A DNA stretch of 64,000 nt from Saprospiraceae bacterium (lineage in GTDB: Bacteria; Bacteroidota; Bacteroidia; Chitinophagales; Saprospiraceae). The notes beneath the pieces are model-generated. The model was not told the origin of the DNA, searched no databases, and was given only the letters and a program-made list of their open reading frames with translations. Position 1 is the first letter of the stretch. Each line of letters starts with the position of its first letter. The DNA lies in assembly GCA_016717655.1 (NCBI GenBank), contig JADKFC010000003.1, forward strand, positions 124,001 through 188,000, read 5' to 3'. Positions 1-11,289 of this stretch are shown here, piece by piece. Both the position numbers and the translations under genes were made by a program.

Positions 1-503
1 CCCTGGCTTTTGGAGGGGTTAGCGCAGATAGTTTCTATGTTGTGGTCAGACACCGTTTACATTTGGGTGTAATGTCTAAAATCGTAAGCAGGAGCAGTTT
101 AGTTGACTTTACCGTACCCACTACCCCGGTATTTGACTTTGGTGCTTCCAGAGGCCCTGCCTTCAACTACACCGGCCTGGCACAAAACAGTGAGGTAAAA
201 TTCGGATACAGGGCACTTTGGGCAGGCGATTTCAATGCAGATGGCAAGCTTAAGTTTACCAACCCTGCAGATGATTTGAATTACTTGTTTTTTGACATCC
301 TGGTACATCCTGACAATACCAATGGCAATGCCAATTACAATTTTGCTTACGGTTACTACCAGGGCGATATCAATATGGATGGTAAAATCAAGTTTGATAA
401 CCCGGATGACGACAAAAACATCCTTTATGCCCAGATATTATTCTATCCTTTGAATACAGAGTACCTGTCAAACTTTGACTTTTTTGTCCAGCAGGTGCCT
501 TAA
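1..503 (+). CDS. C-terminal end of a giant surface protein (partial)
   Basis: The gene enters from the left edge; the open frame starts at base 3 and ends with TAA at 501-503, so only about the last 166 residues are seen. They match the C-terminus of the next gene: a 'VRHRLHLGVMSK' segment, then two EF-hand/dockerin-like repeats, 'GDFNADGKLKF' and 'GDINMDGKIKF', each followed by a conserved 'NP.DD.N' stretch, and the ending 'FDFFVQQVP'. D-x-[ND]-x-D-G-K loops suggest Ca2+ binding (inference). There is no T9SS type A sorting domain. It is the first of three tandem paralogues. The GTG at 42 is an internal codon, not a start. The function of the whole protein is unknown; it is probably a secreted or cell-surface protein. 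Confidence 0.85.
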   Translation, partial: LAFGGVSADSFYVVVRHRLHLGVMSKIVSRSSLVDFTVPTTPVFDFGASRGPAFNYTGLAQNSEVKFGYRALWAGDFNADGKLKFTNPADDLNYLFFDILVHPDNTNGNANYNFAYGYYQGDINMDGKIKFDNPDDDKNILYAQILFYPLNTEYLSNFDFFVQQVP

Positions 504-529
504 AGATAAAACTTACAGCACATACTTAT

Positions 530-570
530 ATCGCCATCGCACTCATCAGGAGAGCGGTGGCGATTTTTTA
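530..570 (+). terminator. Rho-independent terminator after the partial gene
   Basis: An 11-base stem (530-540 with 554-564, one wobble pair) closes a 13-base loop and is followed by a run of six T (564-569). It lies 27 bases after the stop codon. Confidence 0.8.
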
Positions 571-707
571 TTGTAGGCGCTAAGCATCAAAAATTTGTTT
601 TTCACTATTCTTTTGAACAATTTTATTGATGAATTTTCACTTAATGTATTTCAATAAATGGTTTTGTAAAATCAAAACTGTGTACAAAAGATAAAAAAGC
701 TCATTAC

Positions 708-725
708 TTGTTAAAACAAATATAA
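708..725. promoter_or_regulatory. Shared upstream inverted repeat, copy 1
   Basis: TTGTTAAAACAAATATAA is identical to 6348-6365 upstream of the next giant gene. Its first 12 bases are an imperfect palindrome (TTGTT, AA, AACAA), the form of an operator. A role in co-regulation is inference. Confidence 0.35.
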
Positions 726-771
726 GTTTTTATACTTTTTTAGAAATATTAACGATAAGTAAAAATTAAAC

Positions 772-802
772 TTGCATTAATTGCGATTATAGTATATATT
801 TG
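772..802 (+). promoter_or_regulatory. Predicted Bacteroidota promoter of the second giant gene
   Basis: TTG at 772-774, 20 bases of spacer, then TATATTTG at 795-802. This fits the TTTG / TAnnTTTG pattern known for the Bacteroidota primary sigma factor. Confidence 0.55.
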
Positions 803-1006
803 TATCGAACTTAAAAGCATGGGGAATTGTCTTAATTTTTCGCTTACAGCTTTTGGGTTGTGGTATTAATACTATTTGTCATTTAAAGGCATTATAGTCT
901 ATTTGCCTTACCTAGTCTGTGCTATACTCTTATTTCTGCATGGACTTTATTTTTATAGTTGTCGTTGGTTAGGTTTGATTTTTCATGCTTTGGCAATCCA
1001 GTGAGT

Positions 1007-4000
1007 ATGAATGTAAAAAATTACACTATCGCAGTGTGTGTAAAGTGCATTTTACTTTGCGCATGTATTTTGGAAAGTGCTCAAGCTGCTGAAGCTGATA
1101 TAGACAATTCATTTTCATCCACCGACTCACCCTATTTGCATGGCACCTTTTCCATTCCAGCTCTTCCCTGTAATGTCAATTATCCATGGAACTTGCCTGA
1201 ATTTGACAACCTTACGGCACAAGTAAACGATGGGGTAGGAAGCCTGATCCCACTCTGCATTGGCAGCGTCAATAATATTGGCAACCTGATTGACATTTCT
1301 ACCTCCAACACCACCACAATCAACATTACCGGCATCAACTGTGATGCACAAATCGGAGTTCGGGATAATGATGTTGGCGATACCTATGCTGCAGGCACCT
1401 ATGCCGGCTATAGAATTGGTACGGCCGGTTTGATAGGTGTTACCATCGCTTCTGCTGTTACCATTAGTACCTATAACAATGGAGCTCTGGCTGAATCTTC
1501 CGTTATTACCAATTCTACGCTGGCAATTAGTTCTTTTGCCATACAGAGTGACGGCACCGCCATCGTTGGCTTTATAACCACACTCCCCTTTGATGAAATC
1601 AGAATTCGTTATCAGGCCCTGGTTTCAGTTTTATTTACGGCTACAATTTACCATCCCGTCATTAAGTCCTATTGTGCAGGCCCCATACCTTCTTGCAATG
1701 CGGCCACCTCGATGGTTGCTCCCGATTTTCCGGCTGAAATAGATGATTCAGGAGTGACAGGACTGGGCTTGGGTGGCATAACAAATGAATGGGCCCTTGT
1801 TGATAGCTCTTTAACCAATTCAGCAACTGTAAACTTTCCTTTGGCAATTCTGGCTTCGGCCTATGTTTCTGTGCAGGATCAACTTTCTACTTATCCAGCT
1901 GGTTATTTTGCCGGTTTTGAAGTAGCCTTCCCTTCTGTTTTATCGGTCAATGTGGCTCAATATACTACCATAACAACCTATCTTGATGATGTCCAACAAG
2001 AATCGTTTTCTTCTACTGGCCTACTTATTTCAACTCCTTTTTTAAACAATGCCTCAAAAATTATAACCGGCTTTGTCACCGAACTTCCTTTTGATGAAAT
2101 ACGCATTCAGATCAACCAACCTTTAAGCATCAATTTGGGAGCCATTGAATTATACAGACCGGTCATAAAAAGATATTGCGAAGGGCCCTCTTTAGACTGC
2201 AACTCCCTAGCTAATTATGTTCAACCCGATTATCCTGTTGATCTCAATGCTTCAGGCACAGGGTTAAGTGGCTTGGCTTGCGTGGCATGTGAAATCAATA
2301 ATCCTACGGCCATCGTCAATAACGACGCTGGTGATTTTGCTGAAATTGATTTGCTGGCAGCCGTTGGCACCACCGCCAGTATTTCTTTTCAGAAAATCCT
2401 CTCTCCCTGGTCTGACTCCATCTTTGTAGGTTTTGACCTTGTCAATGAAAACATCCTGGACGTTGACATTTTAGATGCCATTCAGATTTGCACCTACGAG
2501 AACGGACTATTAAAAGAATGTAAATCGGGTTCCGGAGGCCTGATTCAAATTGAAGCCGATCTCTGGACCAGCACAGAAAGGAGGTCAGTAGGCTTTGTAA
2601 CCCAGCAGCCATTTGATCAGATTACCCTTTCTCTTTTCAACACGGTTTCGGTTTCATTGGGTTCAACCAAAATTTATGCCCTGCTGGTGGATTCTCTCTG
2701 TAAACCGGATCTTGCATGCGATTCTACATTTTATCTCAACAGGCCCGCATTTCCAGCTTTGATAGATGGCTTCAGAACCGGCATCAATGGTGTGGCTTGT
2801 GTGCTTTGTGAAGTTGAGAATCCTGAAAATGCTATTTCTCAAAACAGCACAGATTATGCCCAAATCAACATTACTGCCGGGGTGGCAGCTGTGGGTACAC
2901 TTGCCGTCCAGGATGGACTTACTACCTATCCCCTCGGATGCTCCGTTGGCTTTGCTATTGAAGACATGGGTGGATTGATCAAACTCGATTTGCTCGAATC
3001 AATTACCATCTGTACCTACCTGGATGGCACCCTTAGAGAATGCAAGTCTGGTATAGACCTCATTGATTTAACCCTGATCCTAAATTTGTTTGGCCCTGGT
3101 CCGGGTAGATACAATCTCGGTTTTCAAACCTCATTGTCCTTTGATGAAATTTCAATTTCTGTGGGCTCTCTTGTTTCTGTCATCAACTCCATTAGGGTCT
3201 TTGGCGCCTTTGTTGATACGAGAGGAGGGGTCATCAATGGCAGTACCTGCTGTATTTACCCAACCACCGTTAACTTTGGCTCTTATTGTGAGGGACAGCA
3301 ACTTATCCTGCCCAGCCCTGCTGCCGGCTATTGGACCAGTTCGGATCTTTCAGTGGCTATAGTGACTGGAGCCAATACTGCTGAATTTTTAGATAGTGGT
3401 AGCGTCGTTTTTTCTTTTTACAACAATGCCAATATGTGTCTAGAAAGTCTTACCTCAGAAATTGGGGTTAACGGCCGTCCCACCATTGGTTCTCCGGCGG
3501 CATCACAAATTTGTGTAGGACAAAGCACAACCATCAACCCTTCAACCGGAGGCAGCTGGGCTAGCACCAATGTGTCAGCAGCCTCCATTACAGCTGAGGG
3601 TGTTATCACCGGCATCAATGCAGGTTCAAGCTCCTTTGTTTTTACCAGCCAGTCTACGGGTTGCGTCTCTAATGCTTCTTCTGCTCTTAATGTAAATGCG
3701 CTGCCAATTGCCACATTTCCGCTCTCTGCCTACGTTTGTATGTACTCCACCGCCCAATTAGGTCCGGTGTCAGGTGGAAGCTGGGCCTCAAGCAATCCTG
3801 GCATTGCCACCATTTCCAGTGCTGGTGTAGTTCAACCCATCAGCCAGGGACAGGTGCAATTCACTTTCACCCACTCACTCACCGGCTGTCAATCCGCTCC
3901 CGGCCCTGTTATGCAAATGGTAAACAGACCGGTGCCGGACCTCCCTGTCGATCTTACTATTTGTCAGGGTGACTCTCTGTCACTTGCATCTGATTCTGTG

Positions 4001-6175
4001 GGATCTTGGTATTCTACCCAACCCCATATTGCTAGCATTGATACAATGATAGGTAGGGTTACCGGCGTGGCTGCAGGTCGCAGTTATTTTTACCTGATAT
4101 CAGACCAAACCCAGTGCTCATCTGATACCTCCCTTTATCTGGATGTGATTCCTGCACCGTCCATTAATCTTACCGGCCCAACTGTGTTGTGCCAGGGATT
4201 TACAAGCACTTTGACTTCAACTTCTGCCGGTGTTTGGTCATCAATCAATGATCAAATTGCTGCTATTGATGCACTCGGAAAAATAACTGCCCTGGCCCCT
4301 GGTAAAGTCGGTTTTGTTTTTACCGATGGACTCACAGGATGCGAATCTAAAACTGCCAATGATTTGATTAATGTACGCCATTGCATGGATCCTGACTTCA
4401 ATGTAGGTTTTAAAGGTTTGGCGCTCGCAGGAAATTTGGCTACCAATGATGAAGTTTCAGGTGCGGTTTATTCCAATTCATCAATCCTTCTAAGCAAACC
4501 AGCTGCAGCATCAGCCATTTTAACCATTCAGTCCTCTGGTGCTTATTCATTTGTGGGAGATGAGCCGGGTCGTTATGTGTATCAGGTGCCGGTTTGTCTA
4601 TCAACTGCTCCTGTAAGCTGTATCAATATTGAATTGACCATCCACCAGGTGGAAAGATATGGCAGTGCTACATTCCCGGTTGTCAATACAGATATGATAA
4701 CCGTGTTGAATCGTGGTCTTTCTGGAGGATTTACATTGATATCGCATCAAACCAATGATAAGTGTGTTACCAATGATGATTGCTCCCTTGCGGCTACATC
4801 TTTCACAGTGGTTGCCCCCCCAGCAGATGGAACCCTACAGCTCCAGGGCAATGATAGTCTTTACTTCTCGCCTTTAGGTAATTCTCTTGGAATGGATACT
4901 TTACTTTATCAATACTGCAGCGATTCCAATCCTCTTTCCTGCGATTCATCAAAAATAATAATCACGGTTGCAGACACCAGCGCCGAAAACACGGTAGTAG
5001 CGGTGGATGATTTTTTTACTACTCGCTCTGATTCCACTTTAATGGTGTCTCTGACTGCCAACGATAGTGACCCGGAAGGGAATTCATTTTTTGCCCTTGT
5101 TGCGGGCAGTGAGGCGGCCCCTGTTGTACTGCCCCAGGGGCGTTATTATATCAACAACGTAGGCACTCTTACCTTTACGCCAACGGCAAGTTTTAGCGGT
5201 GCCCTTGATATAATATATACCATTTGTGATACAGGGAACTCGCCAGCTTGTGCTAAGGCCACTGCCCACTTGCTTGTTTTCAGAGATCTCAAAATAAGAA
5301 TTAAGGTTTATCTGGAAGGAGCCTTAATCAATTCTACCGCAAATTCTGCCGCCGGCAAACCGCTGATGAGAGATAATTTGCGCAATCAGCCTACCACCGG
5401 TTTAAATTATTTACCAACCATTGATCCCTATCATTTTGCGTTGGACTTCATGGATCTTCGCGAAAATTTTAACCACGTTTGGCCGGGTACCATGCTAAGA
5501 TATTGCAACCTACCCAACAGTGCTGCTGTAATGGCTGTTACTGGAGAAAATGCCATCGTGGACTGGGTTTTTGTCGAATTGCGAAACAAAAGCAATCCAC
5601 AAGACATCCTGGCAACACGATCAGCTCTTTTGCAAAGAGATGGTGATGTGGTGGACCTCAATGGCACAGGGACCCTCGCTTTCAGAGGCTTGCAGATGGA
5701 TAGTTGCTATATTGCAGTTAAGCATCGGTCTCACTTGGGTGTTATGTCAAAAAAAATCAATACCAATGCCCTGACGGATTTTACTTCGATGGTAACCCAG
5801 GTGTATGACTTTGGTACCTCCCTTGACAATGGCTACAATTACGCCAACCTGGCCATGAACCCTAATGCAAAACCCGGATATAAGGCATTGTGGGCCGGTG
5901 ATTTTGTCAAAAATGGAAAAATAAAATTTACCAACCCAAGTGATGATTTAAACGCCTTGTTTTTTGATGTATTAAGCCACCCCCAAAATTCCTCCGGAAA
6001 TGCCAATTACGACCACGCTTATGGCTATTATCAGGGTGATTACAACATGGATGGTAAAAATAAATTTGACAACCCGTTTGACGACAAAAACTTGTTGTAT
6101 GCCCAAATTTTGTTTTATCCCCTCAACAATGAGTTTTTAACCAATTTTGATTTTTTTATCGAACAAATACCTTAA
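1007..6175 (+). CDS. Giant repetitive surface protein with dockerin-like C-terminal module
   Basis: About 1722 residues from ATG 1007; a TTG at 959 is in frame, but the ATG puts a signal peptide (MNVKNYTIAVCVKCILL..AQA) at the very N-terminus. Visible order: four related repeats of about 165 residues (about 52-740), each starting with a Cys and 'P.FP' segment and ending with 'GF.T.LPFDEI.I' and an 'IY..V...YC' strand; five Ig/BIG2-like repeats of about 80 residues (about 750-1125) of the form C.G...GSWAS..P.IA.I...G..; a VCBS/cadherin-like segment with 'AVDDFF..R..' and 'NDSDPEGN' (about 1127-1430); and the shared C-terminal module (about 1430-1722) with 'DWVFVELR', 'HRSHLGVMS' and two EF-hand-like repeats. 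It is probably exported and displayed at the cell surface, as an adhesin or matrix protein (inference). No enzyme domain is visible. The gene is intact, unlike its downstream paralogue. Confidence 0.85.
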   Translation: MNVKNYTIAVCVKCILLCACILESAQAAEADIDNSFSSTDSPYLHGTFSIPALPCNVNYPWNLPEFDNLTAQVNDGVGSLIPLCIGSVNNIGNLIDISTSNTTTINITGINCDAQIGVRDNDVGDTYAAGTYAGYRIGTAGLIGVTIASAVTISTYNNGALAESSVITNSTLAISSFAIQSDGTAIVGFITTLPFDEIRIRYQALVSVLFTATIYHPVIKSYCAGPIPSCNAATSMVAPDFPAEIDDSGVTGLGLGGITNEWALVDSSLTNSATVNFPLAILASAYVSVQDQLSTYPAGYFAGFEVAFPSVLSVNVAQYTTITTYLDDVQQESFSSTGLLISTPFLNNASKIITGFVTELPFDEIRIQINQPLSINLGAIELYRPVIKRYCEGPSLDCNSLANYVQPDYPVDLNASGTGLSGLACVACEINNPTAIVNNDAGDFAEIDLLAAVGTTASISFQKILSPWSDSIFVGFDLVNENILDVDILDAIQICTYENGLLKECKSGSGGLIQIEADLWTSTERRSVGFVTQQPFDQITLSLFNTVSVSLGSTKIYALLVDSLCKPDLACDSTFYLNRPAFPALIDGFRTGINGVACVLCEVENPENAISQNSTDYAQINITAGVAAVGTLAVQDGLTTYPLGCSVGFAIEDMGGLIKLDLLESITICTYLDGTLRECKSGIDLIDLTLILNLFGPGPGRYNLGFQTSLSFDEISISVGSLVSVINSIRVFGAFVDTRGGVINGSTCCIYPTTVNFGSYCEGQQLILPSPAAGYWTSSDLSVAIVTGANTAEFLDSGSVVFSFYNNANMCLESLTSEIGVNGRPTIGSPAASQICVGQSTTINPSTGGSWASTNVSAASITAEGVITGINAGSSSFVFTSQSTGCVSNASSALNVNALPIATFPLSAYVCMYSTAQLGPVSGGSWASSNPGIATISSAGVVQPISQGQVQFTFTHSLTGCQSAPGPVMQMVNRPVPDLPVDLTICQGDSLSLASDSVGSWYSTQPHIASIDTMIGRVTGVAAGRSYFYLISDQTQCSSDTSLYLDVIPAPSINLTGPTVLCQGFTSTLTSTSAGVWSSINDQIAAIDALGKITALAPGKVGFVFTDGLTGCESKTANDLINVRHCMDPDFNVGFKGLALAGNLATNDEVSGAVYSNSSILLSKPAAASAILTIQSSGAYSFVGDEPGRYVYQVPVCLSTAPVSCINIELTIHQVERYGSATFPVVNTDMITVLNRGLSGGFTLISHQTNDKCVTNDDCSLAATSFTVVAPPADGTLQLQGNDSLYFSPLGNSLGMDTLLYQYCSDSNPLSCDSSKIIITVADTSAENTVVAVDDFFTTRSDSTLMVSLTANDSDPEGNSFFALVAGSEAAPVVLPQGRYYINNVGTLTFTPTASFSGALDIIYTICDTGNSPACAKATAHLLVFRDLKIRIKVYLEGALINSTANSAAGKPLMRDNLRNQPTTGLNYLPTIDPYHFALDFMDLRENFNHVWPGTMLRYCNLPNSAAVMAVTGENAIVDWVFVELRNKSNPQDILATRSALLQRDGDVVDLNGTGTLAFRGLQMDSCYIAVKHRSHLGVMSKKINTNALTDFTSMVTQVYDFGTSLDNGYNYANLAMNPNAKPGYKALWAGDFVKNGKIKFTNPSDDLNALFFDVLSHPQNSSGNANYDHAYGYYQGDYNMDGKNKFDNPFDDKNLLYAQILFYPLNNEFLTNFDFFIEQIP

Positions 6176-6528
6176 TAGTAATGCGAATATGAAAAACTGC
6201 CCCCAATACATGGCTTAGATTCGTGAACCTCTGGCCGCTCGGCTAGTGCATAAATCTCCTATTATCTATCACCCACTCTTTGGCTTTAAGAGTTGGGAAG
6301 GGCACCATTTTGGGTTATTGGTAAATTTTACACATTCTGTATAATATTTGTTAAAACAAATATAAAATGTTAATAATATGAAAAAACGGTATGAAATAAT
6401 GAAATAAATAAATATTAACAAATAAAAGTAAGGGAATTTCTTTTTTCAATTGTCAGGTATTTAACCAGGTATAAGTATAAAGCAGCCAGAGACTGCTATT
6501 TGAGAATGTAAACCAAAATACCTGCACA
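6176..6528 (+). other. Intergenic region between giant paralogues
   Basis: No credible coding frame. It becomes very AT-rich after about 6310 and holds the second copy of the 18-base element. I see no clear -33/-7 promoter pair and no strong terminator after the upstream gene. Confidence 0.5.
6348..6365. promoter_or_regulatory. Shared upstream inverted repeat, copy 2
   Basis: Identical to 708-725 (TTGTTAAAACAAATATAA). It lies about 180 bases before this gene, against about 280 bases in the other case. Confidence 0.35.
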
Positions 6529-9500
6529 ATGTATCTACCCATTATTTTACCGTCGTATTTATCAACCTCACGCCATTGGATGCAAAAATCAATGGTTATG
6601 GGATTGATTGCCATGTCCACTACCTTACTTCAAGCTGGACCGGCACCCACCAGGCTTTCAAAAGGCGCTGCTCCACATCCTCCCTTGAACTCACTGAACT
6701 CTGCGCTGACTTGCAATGCTTTTACACCCATCAGCGCCCAGTACTTTTCCTCACTTTCTGCACAGATAATTAATAATGTTCCCAGTGTTTTACCTCTCTG
6801 CTTAGATAAGGTATCGGGCATTAACAATCTTACCGACACAGATAAAAATAATTTTACCCATATCAACTTAACCGGTTTGGAATGCGATGCCACGCTGGCG
6901 AGCAAATCAACAGCTACCTCTTCAGCCTTTGATGCAGGAACCTTTGCCGGCTACAGGGTAGGTTCCCAAGGATTACTGGGTGCTGGTGTTGCCTCAGAAA
7001 TGATTGTTTCAACCTATTTAAACAACAGCCTTCAGGAAAGCAGGGTAGTTGTTTCGTCAACAGTTGCTTTAGACCTCAGCCTGCTTTCAAATGATGGCAC
7101 CACAGTTTTGGGTTTCACCACTACGCTACCCTTTAATGAAATACGAATCCGGGTAAAATCACTGGTATCTGTTTTAAATAATGTACAGATCTACCACGCA
7201 GTAGCCAAGCAGTATTGTGAGGGTCCTCCCTTGACCTGCAATTCAGAAACAAGGTGGATCCAACCCCTATATCCTGTTTCTGTCGAAAAAGTTGAGGTAA
7301 CAGGCATTGCTGTGGGGGGTATAGACAATGTAAACTACTTATTAGATGCCAATGCCCAAAATTTTGCATCGTTCGAATTTCCAATTGCGGCCTTGGCTAC
7401 CTTATCTCTTTCAGTCAAAGATCAGCTGGTAGATTATAATGCAGCTACTTTTGCAGGCTTCAAAATGACAACGGGTAATTTAAGCACGCTTGAAATTTTA
7501 AACTATTTTTCCATTCAAACCTTCCTGAATGGCAGTTATCAGGAAACTGCTTTAACCGATGATCTCAGAGTGGTCAATGCCGATCTGATCAATGGAGGTG
7601 ATGTGGTCACTGGCTTTATTTCCAACCTTCCATTTGATGAAATAAAACTGGTAATAAGCCAGCCACTATCTGTAAACCTGGGTAGTATTCATGTATATTA
7701 TCCGATTATCAAAACTTATTGCCAGGGGCCAGCGTCAGAGTGCAATACTTTTACAAAATGGCAACAACCTGTTTACCCAATAGAAATCAATTATCTGGAT
7801 GCAGGTATTAATGGTCTGGCTTGTGTTAATTGTACTTTTTCAGATCCGACTCATCTAATTGACGATGATACAGAAAATTTCATGACCATAGATTTATTGA
7901 CCACAGCTGCCAATTCAGCCAAAGTCAGTGTTCAAAATGTGGTTGATCAGTTTACAGGTCCGGCCTTTGTTGGTTTTAAAATTCAAAACAGTAACCTAAT
8001 AAATGCAGATGTCTTAACTGCAATCCAAATATGCACCTATTTAGATGGTCAGGTGGTAGATTGTAAATCTGGTTCTGAATCACTGGCTGTGGTGAATTCT
8101 TCATTACTTCAAAACACTGAATATAAAACCATTGGCTTTGTCTCTGATCAAAACTTTGATGAAGTGCAATTAATACTTACCAATTTGGTCAATGTCCAGT
8201 TAGGAACGGTAAAAGTTAAATCTTTTGTTTATAGCAAACTTTGTGATGTTACCTTGCAATGCGATACTGTTTACAATTTGAATCAACCAGATTTTCCTGT
8301 TGTGATCAATGGACTAAATACAGGTACTTCAGGTCTGGCTTGCGCTTTGTGTGATGTGCAAAATGAAATGAACGTCATCTCTACCTCACCTGAAGATTAT
8401 GCTACCTTACTAGTGCCGATTGGAGCCTTGGGTGGTGTAAAATTATCTGTGTTGGATGGGATTAAGACGTATCCAAAAGGGAGTACAGCCGGCTTTATAA
8501 TCAGGGATATGAATGCCCTCATTTTGGCTGATCTGCTTGAAAGCATTACCATCTGTACCTATAAAAACAATGTTTTAAATGAATGTAAAACGGCTGCTGA
8601 TCTCATTGACCTTTCCCTCATTTTAAATCTTTTCCCCGCAGAAAGTAATAAAGCTACCATTGGATTTGTAACCACTAAAGATTTCGACGAAATCCAGATT
8701 TCAGTTTCTTCGCTAGCTGCTGCCATCAATCAAGTGAGAATATTCGGAGCATTTTTGGATACCCGTGGATCTGATAGCGAGGATTTTTTCTGTTGTCCAA
8801 GGGATGCAAAAATAACTGTTGAAAATCAATGTGTTGGCAATACCTATCTCTTACCTGCTTTTACCAAGGGTAGTTGGTCTGCAACAGGCACAGCAAACAT
8901 TTCTCTGAACCCCAATGGAGAACTTAATTTTTGTCTTCCGGTACTGCTACTTTCTATTTCACTGATTCCTCCACTACATGTATTTCTTATTCCTCCAATA
9001 CGATTCATATTTTGACAATCCTGTCATTTCTTCATCTGGTGTTTTTGATATCTGTTTGTCCAACGCCATACAATTGTCTTCAAACACTGGGCCTGGACTT
9101 TGGTCTTCTTCCAATGCTGAAACTGCCTGGGTAGATACCCATGGAAGAGCATATGGATTGGCCCCGGGTAAAGTAAGTTTTGCTTTTACCGATCCACAAA
9201 GTGCCTGCAGCAGTTTTTTCGAATTTCAAGCATTTGAAGTTTACTCCTGTATTGATCCTGATTTTAATGTTACATTTTCTGGCGTACAGCTGACAGGAAA
9301 TGCAGCTACCAATGACGATGCACTTAGCACATGCATCTTCAATACGCAGCCAGTGTTGATCACAGCACCATTAGGGGCTCAAGGTCAACTAACTGTTCAT
9401 TCGGATGGAAGCTATCTATTTATGTCAAATAAGGCGGGCCAGTACATTTATATGCTGAGTGTATGCCCAGCAGATCAGCTCTTGTGTCAAAACGTTATGC

Positions 9501-11043
9501 TCAATGTCCATGTTGTGGAAGCCTATGGATACGACCAATATGCTGTTTCTAATACTGATTTTGTTTCGGTCTATCAGGGAGACAGCCTGCTGATCTCAAG
9601 TGAAGGGGGTGTGTTGGGTGCAAATGACAAATGTGTTTCGCATTCAGATTGTTTGCTGGATTACCAAATATTATCAGTAGTGAATAGTGCAACCAAAACT
9701 TCTATTACTTTGGATCCGTCTTTTTTTCTTTCTCAAACCCAATTCCGGCGAATTGGGTCTGGATACTTTTTCCTACCTCATTTGCAATGAATCTAATGGC
9801 ATTCTTTGTTATGAAGCCCCTGTTGTCATTACCATAAAACATCCTAGCTTCTAATTCTATCGTAGCAGTTGATGATTTTAAAGCAGTATACAGCAATGAA
9901 AAAGCAACTTTAAATGTGCTCTCCAACGACAGCGATCCGGAAAGTGACAGCATTTTTATTCAGCCGGCAGGCTCACCAGAGCTTCCGCTTATGATTGACC
10001 AGGGTAGTTATTTTATATCCTCAGACGGCATATTGCACTTTCAACCTGCAGTCAATTATACCGGGCCGGTTGATATCATTTACACTCTTTGCGACAACCA
10101 TGTCGAGCCGGCATGTACCCGGGCCACCGTTCATTTACTGGTTATGGATCCGGGTCTCATCGAAATCCGCTGTTACCTGGAAGGTGCCCTCATGAACAAC
10201 AACAATAAAATTTCGGTTCTGGGCAAACCACTGATGAGAGATGAATTGCGGAAAAATTCTTTCAACGGACAAAATTGTTTGCCCGTTTCAGATCCCTATC
10301 AAAGGGCTACTACTTACACTGATGTCACTTCTTTTTACCATCCTGCTTTACCAGGTACCTTATCAAAGTTTGTTTCCATATCAGACCCTCATTTGACTTT
10401 TGCTGACAGGGGAGACAATTCAATTGTAGATTGGGTGTTTATCGAATTGCGCTCTGTCTTTGACTCTACCCCATGTTTTTGCTACCCGATCCGGCCTGCT
10501 CCAAAGAGATGCCGATGTGGTCGACCTGGATGGTCAGAGTCCTCTTTCTTTTAGAGGTATTAGATTGGATAGTTTCTTTGTGGCAGTAAGACACAGATCT
10601 CACCTGGGAGTGATGTCGCTGAAACAATACCGAAATCAGATGGTTGATTTTACCGATCCTGCCCTACCTGTTTTTGATTTTGGGGTCAGATTGAATGGTA
10701 TTTACGATTTTGCCGGTAAGGCCCAAAACACCAAGGTAAAACAAACTATCGGGCCTTATGGGCGGGTGACTTTGATGGCGATGGTAAAATTAAATTTGTC
10801 AACCCATCTGACGATACCAATCAACTGTATTTTGACATCCTAAGCCATCCGGAAAATTTATCCGGCAATGCAAATTATGATTTTGCATTTGGATATTATC
10901 AGGGAGACTATGACATGAATGGTAAAATCAAGTTTGGCAATCCGTCTGATGATAAAAATTTCCTGCAGGCCCAGATCCTCTTTTATGGTCTGAATGTCCA
11001 TTATTTGACCAACTTCGATTATTTCATTCAGCAAATACCATGA
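6529..11043 (+). CDS. Third giant surface protein (six frameshifts)
   Basis: Paralogue of the preceding gene with the same architecture: N-terminal leader (ATG 6529, or 6580 which gives a tighter signal peptide), four repeats of about 165 residues, a shortened set of Ig-like repeats, VCBS-like segment, and the C-terminal module ending 'FDYFIQQIP'. The frame is intact to about 8930 and then breaks six times: T-run near 8927-8932 (one base missing), T-run near 9016-9019 (missing), T-run 9721-9727 (extra), near 9850 (extra), C-run 10469-10472 (extra), A-run 10738-10741 (missing). The changes cancel to zero, giving about 1504 residues with alignment to the paralogue throughout. Apparent pieces lie at 6529-9015, 8978-9790, 9916-10554, 10460-10843 and about 10747-11043. 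Sequencing error is more likely than decay, but the breaks are dense here, so a true pseudogene is not excluded. Confidence 0.75.
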
Positions 11044-11289
11044 ATTGTGGCCGGTATCGTATCATTGATATTCAATTGCTTATCAATCCTTTTTGCCATG
11101 AAAGTTGCCACACATTTGCCTGATTTTTGCCAAAAAACAGACAATTTTAAAAAAAACATGCTTCTGGCATCAGGGTACAACAGATTTGCAACTGTCTAAT
11201 TCTTGATTAGAATCTCGGCACAGATTTTGCACTGAGTGATAAGACATTAAACAAATATTTAATATTAAAACCTAAAATGTTAATTTCCA

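Larger units (their letters stand above)
571..1006 (+). other. AT-rich intergenic region before the second giant gene
   Basis: No coding frame is convincing here. The region is very AT-rich and contains an 18-base element (708-725) shared with the region before the next paralogue, and a Bacteroidota-type promoter at 772-802. About 200 bases lie between the promoter and the preferred start, so a long 5' leader is likely if this promoter is used. Confidence 0.6.
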
